Below the pieces are notes generated by a model, which was not told the DNA's origin, made no database searches, and was given only the letters and a program-made list of their open reading frames with translations. The position numbers and the translations under genes are program-made. 45,853 nt of DNA from Phormidium tenue FACHB-1050 (GTDB lineage Bacteria > Cyanobacteriota > Cyanobacteriia > Pseudanabaenales > Pseudanabaenaceae): positions 1 through 45,853 of the forward strand of contig NZ_JACJQY010000046.1 in the NCBI RefSeq assembly GCF_014696925.1, written 5' to 3'. This document shows, one piece after another, positions 1 through 8,369 of the stretch (position 1 is its first letter; every line of letters begins with the position of its first letter).

Positions 1-156
1 TCCCCTATTGCCGCTTTCTGCGATCGCCTTACGGCTAAGGGTAAGTCCAAAATGTCTGTCATTGGGGCGGTCATGCACAAGCTATTGCGACAGGTCTTTG
101 GCGTTCTCAAGTCTCAGCGTTCTTTCGATCCTAATTTTGTTCAAATTCCCTCTTGA
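1..156 (+). CDS. IS110-family transposase, C-terminal end (partial)
   Basis: The reading frame is open from the first base of the window to TGA at 154-156 and gives 51 residues. The segment AAFCDRLTAKGKSKMSVIGA followed by a basic helix (HKLLRQVF) is the usual end of IS110/IS116/IS902 transposases, in which the last conserved block sits just before a short variable tail. The 5' part lies outside the window. Only the 3' end is visible, so I cannot say whether the element is intact. It lies where a devB gene would be expected upstream of devC. Confidence 0.75.
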   Translation, partial: SPIAAFCDRLTAKGKSKMSVIGAVMHKLLRQVFGVLKSQRSFDPNFVQIPS

Positions 157-206
157 CTTTTTAGTACTCAAGACAGTATCTACAGAAACCTTTGTTTTTT
201 TTGTAG

Positions 207-229
207 GGGCAATCCCCCCGTGGTTGCCC
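207..229. repeat. Short G/C-rich palindrome downstream of the IS110 end
   Basis: GGGCAA at 207-212 pairs with TTGCCC at 224-229 around a run of seven C-G bases. Short GTAGGGGC...GCCC modules are common dispersed repeats in filamentous cyanobacteria. No other function is visible in the 157-296 gap. Confidence 0.35.
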
Positions 230-296
230 TGCTTCGCTACTAGCAAGATATTCATCATCTGAGTTCCACGCAACATCAGTTAAAACCTAGAAAATT

Positions 297-1499
297 ATGA
301 CCCAAATTATAGACAAGAGCATAGATGTCAAAGCAAAATCCAAAAAGAAGAAACCACTTTTTCTTTCTTGGTTGCAATTGCGGAAAGAGCGCGTGCGTTT
401 ACTCGTAGCGATCGCAGGAATTAGTTTTGCGGATGTGCTGATGTTTTTACAAATGGGATTTCGCGGCGCATTATTTAGCAGTGCCGTAGAACTCCATCAC
501 AGCATCAATGGCGAAATTGTCATTTTGAGCAGTCGCTACCGATCGCTAATTTCCCTCGATCGCTTTACAGATCGCCGCCTTTACCAAGCCGCAGGCTTAT
601 CGGGAGTGCAGTCAGTGAGTCCGATTTATCTCAACTTCATTCAATGGCGCAATCCCTATAACAGAGAAATTTGGGATATTTATGCTATTGGCATTAATCC
701 CGAACATCAGGTTTTAAATATCAAAGGAGTTGCCGAGAATCGCCAAAAACTGCGCGAACCCGATACATTGCTCTTTAATTCTGGATCGCGGAATGAATTT
801 GGGGCGATCGCCAAAAACTTTCAAACAGGCGAATCCATCGTTACGGAAATTGACGAACGCCAATTTCAAGTGCGTGGACTATTTCAACTCAGCCCCACCT
901 TCGGCATTAATGCCCATCTCGTCACTAGCGATATTAACTTTTTACGCATGGTGCGATCGCGCCAAGGCGGACTAATCGATATTGGCGTAGTCAAGATCAA
1001 GCCCGATGCCGATGTCAATAAAGTCCTAGCAGAATTGCGATCGCTCCTTCCCAACGATGTCAAAGTCATGACGAAACAAGATTTCGCTAAAGCCGAAGTA
1101 GCCTTTTGGAATGCAAGTACGCCTGTGGGCTATACCTTTGATCTCGGTGTCGTAATCGCCTTTATCGTCGGAGCCGTGATCGTTTATCAAATTCTCTATA
1201 GCGATGTCACCGACCATTTACCCGAATACGCCACCCTCAAAGCGATGGGATTCCGCGATCGCTATTTATTAATAGTCGTCTTCCAAGAATCCCTCATCCT
1301 CGCTGTCCTAGGCTTTATTCCCGCTACAGCGATGGCATGGGGTATTTATGAAATCACCCATATCGCCACTCTCTTACCAATGGCAATGGATGCAGGACGC
1401 ATTACGTTTGTATTCGTCCTAACCGCCATTATGTGTTCCGTTTCCGCCGCCGTAGCTGTAAGAAAAATTCAAACAGCCGATCCTGCGGACATTTTTTGA
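297..1499 (+). CDS. devC: DevC-like ABC transporter permease
   Basis: This 400-residue inner-membrane protein has the MacB/FtsX-like layout: one N-terminal membrane segment (about residues 35-55, after a basic start), a large extracytoplasmic domain (about 60-270), and three C-terminal membrane segments (about 278-300, 325-350, 370-390). The start LSWLQLRKERVRLLVAIAGI and the DLGVVIAFIVGAVIVYQILY block are typical of cyanobacterial DevC. DevC works with the ATPase DevA (next gene) and the membrane-fusion protein DevB in TolC-dependent export, as known from the Anabaena heterocyst glycolipid exporter. No devB lies upstream here; an IS110 end is there instead. The substrate is unknown, since most cyanobacteria carry several DevBCA paralogues. 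Confidence 0.9.
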   Translation: MTQIIDKSIDVKAKSKKKKPLFLSWLQLRKERVRLLVAIAGISFADVLMFLQMGFRGALFSSAVELHHSINGEIVILSSRYRSLISLDRFTDRRLYQAAGLSGVQSVSPIYLNFIQWRNPYNREIWDIYAIGINPEHQVLNIKGVAENRQKLREPDTLLFNSGSRNEFGAIAKNFQTGESIVTEIDERQFQVRGLFQLSPTFGINAHLVTSDINFLRMVRSRQGGLIDIGVVKIKPDADVNKVLAELRSLLPNDVKVMTKQDFAKAEVAFWNASTPVGYTFDLGVVIAFIVGAVIVYQILYSDVTDHLPEYATLKAMGFRDRYLLIVVFQESLILAVLGFIPATAMAWGIYEITHIATLLPMAMDAGRITFVFVLTAIMCSVSAAVAVRKIQTADPADIF

Positions 1500-1545
1500 T
1501 TCGTAATTCGTAATTGATAATTCGTAATTGATAATTCGTAATTCC
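1500..1545. repeat. Tandem 14-bp repeat between devC and devA
   Basis: The unit ATTCGTAATTGATA is repeated head to tail, with a partial unit at each end, and fills almost the whole devC-devA gap. Such short tandem repeats are common in cyanobacterial intergenic DNA. A possible TTG start for devA at 1528 falls inside the repeat, so the repeat would be partly translated if that start were used. Confidence 0.8.
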
Positions 1546-1551
1546 AAAACA

Positions 1552-2229
1552 ATGTCCTCGCAATTTGCTATTTCCGTAACGCAACTAAATCACTACTACG
1601 GTCAGGATGTTCTCCGTAAGCAGGTTTTGTTTGATATAAATCTGCAAATCGATCGCGGGGAGATTGTGATTATGACGGGACCTTCGGGTTCGGGGAAAAC
1701 GACTTTGCTCACGCTCATGGGCGGTTTGCGATCGCCTCAAGAAGGTAGTCTTAAGATTCTCGAACAGGAATTACTTAATTCTATTCCTGACCAAATGACG
1801 CTGATTCGTCGCAATATTGGCTATATTTTCCAAGCCCATAATCTCTTGAACTTCCTCACGGTTTATCAAAATGTGGAAATGGCACTAGAACTCCATGATG
1901 TGACAGAGGAAGAAGCAGATCGACGGATTCGAGATGTTTTAGATTCTGTGGGTTTATCTCATCGATTGGATTACTATCCTAGTGATCTGTCGGGAGGACA
2001 AAAACAAAGAGTAGCGATCGCCCGTGCTTTGGTGGGACAACCAAAAATAATTCTTGCTGATGAGCCTACAGCGGCTTTGGATAAAAAATCGGGGCGCGAT
2101 GTAGTGGAGATTATGGAGAAATTAGCCAAACAGCAAGGCTGTACGATTCTCCTTGTGACTCACGATAATCGCATCCTTGATCTCGCCGATCGCATTATTT
2201 ATATGGAAGATGGATGCTTGGTGATATGA
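1552..2229 (+). CDS. devA: DevA-like ABC transporter ATP-binding protein
   Basis: This is the ATPase partner of the DevC permease just upstream, of the LolD/MacB class. It has Walker A GPSGSGKTT, signature LSGGQKQR, Walker B IILADEPTAALD and the switch His in LLVTHD. The ATG at 1552 (MSSQFAIS) was chosen because the only upstream in-frame start, TTG at 1528, lies inside the tandem repeat. The length (225 residues) is normal for DevA. The 52-bp gap to devC and same strand suggest co-transcription. Confidence 0.92.
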   Translation: MSSQFAISVTQLNHYYGQDVLRKQVLFDINLQIDRGEIVIMTGPSGSGKTTLLTLMGGLRSPQEGSLKILEQELLNSIPDQMTLIRRNIGYIFQAHNLLNFLTVYQNVEMALELHDVTEEEADRRIRDVLDSVGLSHRLDYYPSDLSGGQKQRVAIARALVGQPKIILADEPTAALDKKSGRDVVEIMEKLAKQQGCTILLVTHDNRILDLADRIIYMEDGCLVI

Positions 2230-2258
2230 AATCAGGAAATTTTTAAAAATAGCTTCTA

Positions 2259-2354
2259 TTAAGAGGTTCCTAGCAATGGTAGTACTTTTTTCTTGAGTAA
2301 ATCTACTAGTTCTGGTTCCATATACTCATACTCATCAGGAATATCTAGACAAAA
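2259..2354 (-). pseudogene. Relic: C-terminal tail of a predicted low-molecular-weight protein tyrosine phosphatase
   Basis: The minus strand reads FCLDIPDEYEYMEPELVDLL followed by KKKVLPLLGTS and a TAA stop (2259-2261). The LDIPDEYEYM/PEL pattern is the tail of the small 'predicted protein tyrosine phosphatase' family. The frame is closed by an in-frame TAA (2355-2357) immediately upstream, so only 31 codons remain and no catalytic CxxxxxR loop is present. The family call rests on this short motif and is tentative. Confidence 0.42.
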
Positions 2355-2370
2355 TTAGATCTTACTTTAA

Positions 2371-2532
2371 GCCAATCAAGATCGCCTTAATTATCCATCA
2401 GCTAAAGATTTTACTGTAGGCGATCACCTTGGTAGTCTGAGTCGTAAAATTGGTGCGATCGCTGATGTTGTTTATTTTGTCACAGGCGGCTATGCAGTTA
2501 ATCTCACCCAAATTGCAGAAAGATTGCCGTAA
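2371..2532 (+). pseudogene. Relic of an unidentified gene (C-terminal 53 codons)
   Basis: An open stretch after a TAA at 2368-2370 encodes NQDRLNYPSAKDFTVGDHLG and then SLSRKIGAIADVVYFVTGGY, ending IAERLP-stop. It looks like real protein with a HIP1 site in frame, but it has no start codon and I do not recognise the family. With the phosphatase tail beside it on the other strand, the 2230-2608 gap appears to be a junction of two decayed genes. Confidence 0.35.
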
Positions 2533-2608
2533 AAAACAATATTTCTTCAATTTTTATTAACTTTCAATCTATCCATCAAACTCCGAAATGCTATACGTAA
2601 ACATTTCT

Positions 2609-3157
2609 TCATAATGCCACTCTATTGAAAATATTTATCTCACTAGTTGTAGCTACGATTAATGATTGTCCAGTATTAGAAAATCCATAAGCCATAATAC
2701 ATAATTCTTCGGCAACTTTAGTTATGGTATTTGGGTAACTAGAAGGATTATCATAGATAGATGAATCTGGGGGAATTAAAATAATCATTTGTTCTGGCCA
2801 TCTTAGGGTAATTGATTCAAGTCTCCATCCGTCTTCGGTACTAACAGGCAATCCACCTCCAAATAGACCAGACATTCTTATAATTTTATTACTCAAAGTA
2901 CCAATACCTTCAGCTTCCAGACATACTTCGTTTTTATAGTATTCATTATAATCTCTGGCTGTTTTCGTTCCTGTAATGCAATCGAGAACACCTCGCCCTT
3001 GAGAAGATACGACTAGAAGGCTATCAGAGTTTCTATCAAAACCAACTGAACGTAAACCACCTATAGCCACTGATGCCACAAACTTCCACGGAAAGGGTGG
3101 GGTGGAAATACTCAATAGTAACAACTTTTGCTTAAGAGGTTCTAAATGTTCATACAT
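2609..3157 (-). CDS. Hypothetical protein, beta-rich
   Basis: This 182-residue protein starts at ATG 3157 (MYEHLEPLK). It has no signal peptide or membrane segment. Blocks such as VASVAIGGLRSVGFDRNSDS, LLVVSSQGRGVLDCITGTK and GQSLIVATTSEINIFNRV resemble beta-propeller blades in spacing, and the end 'TSEINIFNRVAL' is WD40-like. However, the family is not one I can name. The gene stands alone; neighbours are gene relics on one side and an orphan DUF433 gene on the other. Base composition is A+T-richer than crtISO nearby and it has no HIP1 octamer, which fits recent acquisition. Confidence 0.6.
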   Translation of the reverse strand: MYEHLEPLKQKLLLLSISTPPFPWKFVASVAIGGLRSVGFDRNSDSLLVVSSQGRGVLDCITGTKTARDYNEYYKNEVCLEAEGIGTLSNKIIRMSGLFGGGLPVSTEDGWRLESITLRWPEQMIILIPPDSSIYDNPSSYPNTITKVAEELCIMAYGFSNTGQSLIVATTSEINIFNRVAL

Positions 3158-3363
3158 AAATGTGGGTTAATTTCGCTACTAAAGACAAGTCACAAATTTT
3201 ACTCTAAGTTAAATATGATCGCCTCAACGATATACGTTTTAAAAGATTTGCTTTAGGTGATTGCTAGTACTATGAATCGTGAATTCTAGACGATCACACT
3301 AACAACCTATCTGCTAAAGGTTTGTTGAATGCGATCTAGATTCTATCCAAAGCAAAAATAATT

Positions 3364-3594
3364 TCATGCGGATATTGGCACTGTCATAAACCGACGTTCG
3401 CGGTCAGCCGCGTATGCAATACAAGCTTTAAAATCTTCTCGTGTTAGGTCGGGGAAATCTTCGAGTATTTCTGCCTCAGTCATATCAGATGCTAGGTACT
3501 CAAGCACCTCATAAACTGTAATTCGCAAACCACGCACACATGGTTTACCACTGCGCTTATTTGGTTCAATCGTGATGTAATTTCGGTAATTCAT
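3364..3594 (-). CDS. DUF433 domain protein (antitoxin-like), orphan
   Basis: The protein is 76 residues from ATG 3594 (MNYRNYITIEPNKRSGKPCV). It carries the DUF433 core: the GKPCVRGLRITVYEVLEYLA block, then a helix-turn-helix-like AEILEDFPDLTREDFKACIA. AGGTGA lies about 12 nt upstream of this ATG, and the extra 17 upstream codons do not resemble the family. DUF433 proteins are usually the antitoxin partner of a DUF5615 PIN-like toxin. No DUF5615 gene or relic is seen next to this copy, unlike the second DUF433 gene at 37078. Confidence 0.82.
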   Translation of the reverse strand: MNYRNYITIEPNKRSGKPCVRGLRITVYEVLEYLASDMTEAEILEDFPDLTREDFKACIAYAADRERRFMTVPISA

Positions 3595-3654
3595 AATATT
3601 CTTGATTTCACCTATAAAGATTGAGGAGCTTGGCATCTTGCCCAATGAAAATCA

Positions 3655-5169
3655 TTAGACTAGTCCCAAAGAAGAAGCAACCAAATGACCGCAAGCAAAT
3701 CCAGAAAATGCTACAGCATTTAAACCTTGACCTGGGAAAGTACTATCACCCACACAATATAAATCGGGAATAGAAGTCCGATTAAAAGGCATTCCCAAAA
3801 GTCCTAAAGGCTTACCCGCAGGGATTGGTCCATAGGTTCCATCGGCACGACCGAGGAAACGGCGATGGCTTCGGGGTGTACCGACTTCTTGATAGTCCAT
3901 ACACTCTTCTAGTTTCGGGAAAATCGCTAACAGGCGATCGCATAATTTTCTAGCAGCTTCATTTTTCTTGTCTTCATATTCCGAAGCAGATAAACCTTCC
4001 CACTCACTCATCCAACTAGGTGTAAAGGTATGCACAATGTGATGACCATTTGGTGCAAGGGAGCGATCGAGTAATGTAGGAATTGAGACAAAAATTGTGC
4101 CTTGTTCCTTTTGCATATCATTCCAATCTTCGAGCAAGATATGGTGACAAGCTGCATCATCAGGAATAGCAGAAGCTTCCACGCCGAGATGTAAACTCAA
4201 GAAACTAGGGGACTTTTGATAGCGTGATTGCCATCCTTTTTCTCCACTGGGCAAAGGTTCATCCTTGAGCAAGTTCCCAAAGGTATCCCAGCGTGTGGCA
4301 TTAGAAACGACTTTCTTAGCATAGAGAATTTCACCATTCGCTAGCTTCACACCGATCGCACCTTTACCAGACTTTGCTTTAGGAATAATCTGGGTCACTC
4401 TTGCCCCATAGCGAATTTCACCACCCGCTTTGTCCAACCCTTCCGCTAATTTTTCGGCAATCTTACCCACACCACCAACGGGGTAGTTAATTCCTCCATA
4501 ATGGCGATCGCTAAAGACCATCCCTGCATTAATTGCAGGCGTGCGATCGGCAGGAACCACCGACCAGCAATAGCATTCCATATCGATGAATTGCAACAAC
4601 TCAGGATCGCGAATATATTTCTTAGCAATATCCCCTGCATTTTGCGGTAAGTAAGCAGCTAACCCCAAGCAAGCAAAAGGATTCTGGAAAAATACCCGCA
4701 TCAAGTAGCGCCATTCTTCGAGGGACAGCAACTCGATCGCATTTAAGCAATTAAAAATCTTCCAACATTCATCGTAAAACTTACGAATCCCCTCACGCTC
4801 ATGGGGAAAGCGATCGGCTAATTCTTTAATAAACTGTTCATAATCACGATGTACTTCGATTTCGAGATTGTTTGGCAAATGGTAATGGATCTGCACAGGG
4901 TCGGGAATTGTCTCCATTTTCATATTCACCGCTGCTAGCGCACGGGTGAGGAGATTTGTCGTACCGCGATCGCCAAAGCCAAAGATCATCGATGCGCCCA
5001 CATCAAAGCGGTAGCCATTGCGCTCAAAATAGCCGCCACTCCCCCCCGCAATCAAGTAGCGCTCTAGGACAATTACGCTTGCCCCCTTCGCCGCCAATTG
5101 CGTCGCGGTGACTAAGCCACCAATCCCTGAGCCAATTACAATTACATCCGCATCGAGTGTTAGCGCCAT
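3655..5169 (-). CDS. crtH: Carotene isomerase CrtISO (prolycopene isomerase)
   Basis: The protein is about 504 residues, normal for the family. It begins with an FAD/NAD dinucleotide-binding motif ([20 protein letters not shown], ending in the acidic LER). It continues with [19 protein letters not shown], which is typical of CrtISO rather than CrtP/CrtQ, and ends with the FAD-contact block [20 protein letters not shown]. CrtISO converts poly-cis lycopene to all-trans lycopene in the cyanobacterial carotenoid pathway. I use ATG 5169; a GTG three bases upstream is possible. The gene is monocistronic and its promoter region is filled by a nested palindrome. Confidence 0.93.
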   Translation of the reverse strand: MALTLDADVIVIGSGIGGLVTATQLAAKGASVIVLERYLIAGGSGGYFERNGYRFDVGASMIFGFGDRGTTNLLTRALAAVNMKMETIPDPVQIHYHLPNNLEIEVHRDYEQFIKELADRFPHEREGIRKFYDECWKIFNCLNAIELLSLEEWRYLMRVFFQNPFACLGLAAYLPQNAGDIAKKYIRDPELLQFIDMECYCWSVVPADRTPAINAGMVFSDRHYGGINYPVGGVGKIAEKLAEGLDKAGGEIRYGARVTQIIPKAKSGKGAIGVKLANGEILYAKKVVSNATRWDTFGNLLKDEPLPSGEKGWQSRYQKSPSFLSLHLGVEASAIPDDAACHHILLEDWNDMQKEQGTIFVSIPTLLDRSLAPNGHHIVHTFTPSWMSEWEGLSASEYEDKKNEAARKLCDRLLAIFPKLEECMDYQEVGTPRSHRRFLGRADGTYGPIPAGKPLGLLGMPFNRTSIPDLYCVGDSTFPGQGLNAVAFSGFACGHLVASSLGLV

Positions 5170-5237
5170 CACATTTCTTAATCAAAACCTTTATTTAACT
5201 ATACAGTTTTAGAACCTATTGCGTTCTTCCTATTGTT

Positions 5238-5337
5238 AGGAATGAAAATTAATTAAAACCAAAATTTGTAGTGGCGGGCTTCGCCCGCCACTACAAATTT
5301 TGGTTTTAATTGCACAAGTTAATTAATTTTCATTCCT
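5238..5337. repeat. Nested palindrome (hairpin inside a hairpin)
   Basis: An outer 17-bp perfect inverted repeat (5238-5254 with 5321-5337; AGGAATGAAAATTAATT) encloses an inner 27-bp perfect inverted repeat (5253-5279 with 5283-5309). The inner repeat has a GCGGGC-TTC-GCCCGC tip and CCAAAA/TTTTGG shoulders. The inner repeat belongs to the long-hairpin family also seen at 21891, 26485, 43120 and 44139. Confidence 0.9.
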
Positions 5338-5377
5338 TAGCAAGTTTTTTCTGAAAATATCAGTCTAGTGAAGTATG

Positions 5378-5412
5378 GGTTTGTTTCCCTGCTTTCGGCA
5401 GGGAAACAAACC
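5378..5412. repeat. 15-bp perfect hairpin
   Basis: GGTTTGTTTCCCTGC (5378-5392) pairs perfectly with 5398-5412 across a 5-nt loop. It lies 50 bp upstream of the cold-shock/DUF1294 gene. There is no T-run, so it is more likely a repeat element than a terminator. Confidence 0.75.
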
Positions 5413-5463
5413 TTTGTACCTATATGGTAAATTGTAATCTTTAGATAACTATGGTATTGCTGA

Positions 5464-6096
5464 ATGAAATCTGGCTTGCGGAATGGGCAGCTTATAAAAT
5501 GGAAAGATGATCAGGGATTTGGTTTTATTCAGTCTGTAGATGGAAGTCAAGATATTTTTCTACATATCTCTGAAATTAAAGATTCAAATCGTCGCCCACA
5601 GATAGGAGACACAATTTATTACTATGTTGCCGCTAAAAATGGCAAAGTTTGTGCGAGTAATGCTTTCATTTTAGGAGCAAAAAACAAGGGGAAACCATCA
5701 GTAACCAACCAAAAATCTGTTTTCCCATTCATAAGGATGTTGCTAATATCAATTTTACCGTTGGTTGGCTCTATTCACTTCGCATGGAGAACAGCCCCCA
5801 TACTGCCGCTAGTGAACTTAATCCCTCTTATTCTTTACGTTGGAATAAATCCGATCACATTTGTTTTGTATGCAGATGACAAGTATCGGGCAGAAAATAG
5901 AAAATGGAGAACATCAGAAGCAACACTACATTTATTTGAGCTAATCGGTGGATGGTTAGGAGGATTTATAGCCCAACATCAACTGCATCATAAAAACCGC
6001 AAAAAATCGTATCAAGTTGTGTTTTGGGCAATTGTGATAATTCACCAAATTGGCTGGTTAATTTGGTTGCTTTTTCATAAGGCAATAATCCGTTAG
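5464..6096 (+). CDS. Cold-shock domain / DUF1294 membrane fusion protein
   Basis: Residues 1-70 form a cold-shock OB fold: KWKDDQGFGFIQ carries the RNP1-like motif and DIFLHIS the RNP2-like motif, both nucleic-acid binding in this fold. The C-terminal half (about 90-210) has four hydrophobic segments with the DUF1294 signatures YADDKYRAENRKWRTSEATL and GGWLGGFIAQHQLHHKNRKK. This CspA-DUF1294 architecture is a known bacterial combination of unknown function; it would place an RNA- or ssDNA-binding domain at the inner membrane. The gene stands alone between a hairpin and the PrlF-YhaV promoter. Confidence 0.88.
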   Translation: MKSGLRNGQLIKWKDDQGFGFIQSVDGSQDIFLHISEIKDSNRRPQIGDTIYYYVAAKNGKVCASNAFILGAKNKGKPSVTNQKSVFPFIRMLLISILPLVGSIHFAWRTAPILPLVNLIPLILYVGINPITFVLYADDKYRAENRKWRTSEATLHLFELIGGWLGGFIAQHQLHHKNRKKSYQVVFWAIVIIHQIGWLIWLLFHKAIIR

Positions 6097-6161
6097 TTGC
6101 AGAAAGGCTCTTAACAGTACATTGGAGCCAATAGATGTTCAGATTGTCTATTTTTTAAGCG

Positions 6162-6190
6162 TTGACAAGACAATGCAACTGCATTACTTT
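6162..6190 (+). promoter_or_regulatory. Candidate promoter and operator of the prlF-yhaV pair
   Basis: TTGACA (6162-6167) is followed after 17 bp by TACTTT (6185-6190). The spacer contains a perfect 6+2+6 palindrome, AATGCA-AC-TGCATT (6172-6185), which would be covered by a dimeric repressor. PrlF-type antitoxins normally autoregulate their operon, so this is a reasonable operator; binding itself is inference. Confidence 0.5.
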
Positions 6191-6226
6191 TGAGAAGGCA
6201 TTATATCGACAGATTTAAAAATTGCT

Positions 6227-6559
6227 ATGACTGTCACCCTAGCCCCATGTTCAGAATCTACCCTTACCGATCGCTATCAGACCACCATTCCTGATCCGAT
6301 TCGTAAAGCGTTGGGATTAAATAAAAGGGATAAAATCTGTTACACGATTGAGTCGGATGGTCGGGTTGTAATTTCGCGTGCTGACCAAACCGATAGCGAT
6401 CCCATCATTGGACAATTTCTGAATTTTCTTGCTCAAGATATCGAAAAAAATCCTCAACATGTAAAAGTTTTAAGCACCGCTCTAGTAAGTCGTGTTCAGG
6501 CTTTAGTGGCTGATATAGAGATAGATCTGGATGCGCCCCTTACGGATGAGGATGAATAG
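6227..6559 (+). CDS. prlF: PrlF-like (AbrB/SpoVT fold) antitoxin
   Basis: This 110-residue protein has the swapped-hairpin AbrB pattern near its N-terminus: STLTDRYQTTIPDPIRKALG then KRDKICYTIESDGRVVISRA. The acidic C-terminal tail (DIEIDLDAPLTDEDE) would wrap the toxin. It is immediately followed by the YhaV-type toxin gene with a 2-bp gap, the standard antitoxin-first order. It would neutralise YhaV and bind its own promoter, where a palindrome sits in the spacer. Confidence 0.88.
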   Translation: MTVTLAPCSESTLTDRYQTTIPDPIRKALGLNKRDKICYTIESDGRVVISRADQTDSDPIIGQFLNFLAQDIEKNPQHVKVLSTALVSRVQALVADIEIDLDAPLTDEDE

Positions 6560-6561
6560 AT

Positions 6562-7053
6562 TTGTCTACCAATCAGCCGTTAGTAATCAATGGATGGAAC
6601 ATATTTGCCCATTCTCTTTTTCTAGATCAGTTGGAATCACTGTTACAACAAGTCGAAGGATTACTACAGAAATATCCCAATGATTACCATCAGAAAAATG
6701 CTACAAAGCGTTTAGCGGCGATCGCTAAATTAGCATTTGATGTCATTCCTCAAGATCCCACCCGTAGCGAATATCGCCAAGGTGCGACGCTTGGCAGCGA
6801 GTATAAGCATTGGTTTCGAGCAAAATTTTTTCAGCAGTACCGATTATTTTTTCGATATCATCTGGAGAGCAAAATTATTATTTTTGCTTGGGTAAATGAT
6901 GAGGGTTCTAAGCGATCCTATGAAAGCAATACAGATGCCTATCGAGTTTTTAAAAAGATGCTCGAAAATGGTCACCCTCCAGATGATTGGAATGATCTAC
7001 TCACAGAAGCAAAAGGTGAAACTAAGCGTCTAGTAAACGCTGTCAATCGATAA
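6562..7053 (+). CDS. yhaV: YhaV-family toxin (ribonuclease)
   Basis: The 163-residue protein matches YhaV: start LVINGWNIFAHSLFLDQLE, then KRLAAIAKLAFDVIPQDPTR, the basic SEYKHWFRAKFFQQYRLFFR block and WVNDEGSKRSYESNTDAYRV. YhaV is a RelE-superfamily endoribonuclease that cleaves mRNA. The start must be TTG 6562: an in-frame TGA lies at 6553-6555 and family homology begins within eight residues. GAGG at about 6547-6550 gives a suitable ribosome site inside the end of prlF. The weak start may keep toxin below antitoxin level. Confidence 0.88.
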   Translation: MSTNQPLVINGWNIFAHSLFLDQLESLLQQVEGLLQKYPNDYHQKNATKRLAAIAKLAFDVIPQDPTRSEYRQGATLGSEYKHWFRAKFFQQYRLFFRYHLESKIIIFAWVNDEGSKRSYESNTDAYRVFKKMLENGHPPDDWNDLLTEAKGETKRLVNAVNR

Positions 7054-7154
7054 GATATGAAAGCTTTCTAATTTGATATGGGTTTTACAAACGCTACTAA
7101 CTAGCCCTTTGTCTGCTAATCTGAGAATTGGTATCTACTATACAAAATTGCATC

Positions 7155-8120
7155 ATGGCCGATCGCCAAATCCTGCTTGACTTTGAAAAGCCCATCGTTG
7201 AACTAGAAAACCGTATCGCCCAAATCCGCGAACTCGCGAATGACAACGATGTGGATATGGTTGGTCAGATCCAGCTTTTAGAGCAGCGTGCCGAGCTTTT
7301 ACGGCGAGAGATTTTTTCGGGATTAGGTGCGATGCAACGGATGCAGATCGCAAGGCATCCCCGTCGCCCTAGCACCCTTGACTATGTGCAAGCCATTACC
7401 GATGAGTGGATGGAGCTACATGGCGATCGCAGAGGCAATGATGACCCAGCATTAGTAGGTGGTATCGCTAGAATCAATGATCGCCCTGTGGTAATTTTGG
7501 GGCATCAAAAGGGGCGAGACACTAAGGACAACATGACCCGTAACTTTGGCATGGCTTCCCCAGGGGGGTATCGCAAGGCGGCGCGATTGATGGATCATGC
7601 AAATCGCTTTAAATTGCCAATTATTACCTTGATTGATACCCCTGGGGCATATCCTGGAGTGTCGGCGGAAGAGCAGGGACAAGGCGAGGCGATCGCCGCA
7701 AATTTACGACAAATGTTTGGTCTAGGTGTACCAATTATCTGCACAGTGATTGGTGAAGGCGGATCGGGTGGAGCCTTGGGGATTGGCATTGGCGATCACA
7801 TCATGATGTTTGAAAACTCGGTCTATACGGTGGCGACTCCTGAGGCTTGTGCAGCAATTTTGTGGCGCGACTCGGCAAAGGCTGGCAAGGCGGCGGAAGC
7901 GTTAAAAATCACGGCTCCTGACTTGAAGCGTTTGGGCATTGTCGATTATGTGATTGATGAGCCTTTGGGTGGGGCGCACCGTCTGCCACTACAGGCGGCG
8001 GAAAATCTCAAAGCTGCCCTAGTCGAAAATCTCGATCGCTTAAGTAAATTGCCTGTGGAAGATTTACAAGAGCTACGTTATCAAAAGTTCCGCAAGATGG
8101 GCGTATTTCTGGAATCTTGA
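7155..8120 (+). CDS. accA: Acetyl-CoA carboxylase carboxyltransferase subunit alpha
   Basis: At 321 residues this matches AccA: N-terminal [14 protein letters not shown], the zone [20 protein letters not shown], then [20 protein letters not shown] and the oxyanion-type [15 protein letters not shown]. AccA with AccD transfers the carboxyl group from carboxybiotin to acetyl-CoA, the first committed step of fatty-acid synthesis, in the cytoplasm. I use ATG 7155 ([13 protein letters not shown]); an upstream in-frame TTG at 7128 adds nine residues unlike the family. As is common in cyanobacteria, the subunit gene is not beside accB, accC or accD. Confidence 0.97.
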   Translation: MADRQILLDFEKPIVELENRIAQIRELANDNDVDMVGQIQLLEQRAELLRREIFSGLGAMQRMQIARHPRRPSTLDYVQAITDEWMELHGDRRGNDDPALVGGIARINDRPVVILGHQKGRDTKDNMTRNFGMASPGGYRKAARLMDHANRFKLPIITLIDTPGAYPGVSAEEQGQGEAIAANLRQMFGLGVPIICTVIGEGGSGGALGIGIGDHIMMFENSVYTVATPEACAAILWRDSAKAGKAAEALKITAPDLKRLGIVDYVIDEPLGGAHRLPLQAAENLKAALVENLDRLSKLPVEDLQELRYQKFRKMGVFLES

Positions 8121-8133
8121 AACTTGACTTGAA

Positions 8134-8222
8134 ATACTAAGCCTCAAATGATTTTTAGCCCTATACCCATGCAGACAAATGTACCGACACTTGTTTGCAT
8201 GAGTATTAGCTGAGCTTAGTAT
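8134..8222. repeat. Two-layer stem-loop downstream of accA
   Basis: An outer 9-bp repeat (ATACTAAGC 8134-8142, complement 8214-8222) surrounds a 20-position stem (8163-8182 with 8187-8206). The inner stem has 17 Watson-Crick pairs, one possible G-U pair and two mismatches around an ACCG loop. Imperfect pairing of this sort suggests a decaying palindromic repeat or a structured 3' end for accA mRNA. Confidence 0.6.
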
Positions 8223-8243
8223 CATCCCAAAGTTCAAAATAGT

Positions 8244-8349
8244 TATACTAAAACACAAAATGGCTACGCCATTTTGTGTTTTTAAAACTCTTACTGGGTT
8301 TGGTTTTCAATTCACAAAAGTGTTGCCACACTTTCGTGAATTGGTATTA
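8244..8349. mobile_element. Composite palindromic MITE, copy A
   Basis: The element contains hairpin 1 (AAAACACAAAATGGC-TAC-GCCATTTTGTGTTTT), a linker ending GGTTTTC, and hairpin 2 (CAATTCACAAAAGTGT paired with ACACTTTCGTGAATTG, 8308-8343). It ends GGTATTA. The same two-hairpin order is found at 19852-19945 and, inverted, at 42215-42316. TA flanks both ends, as expected for TA-targeting IS630/mariner-type elements. Confidence 0.75.
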
Positions 8350-8369
8350 CTTACTTTCGAGAATTGATG

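Noticed and set aside
6552-6554. ATG just upstream of the YhaV gene as its start
   Set aside because: It is in a different frame from the toxin.
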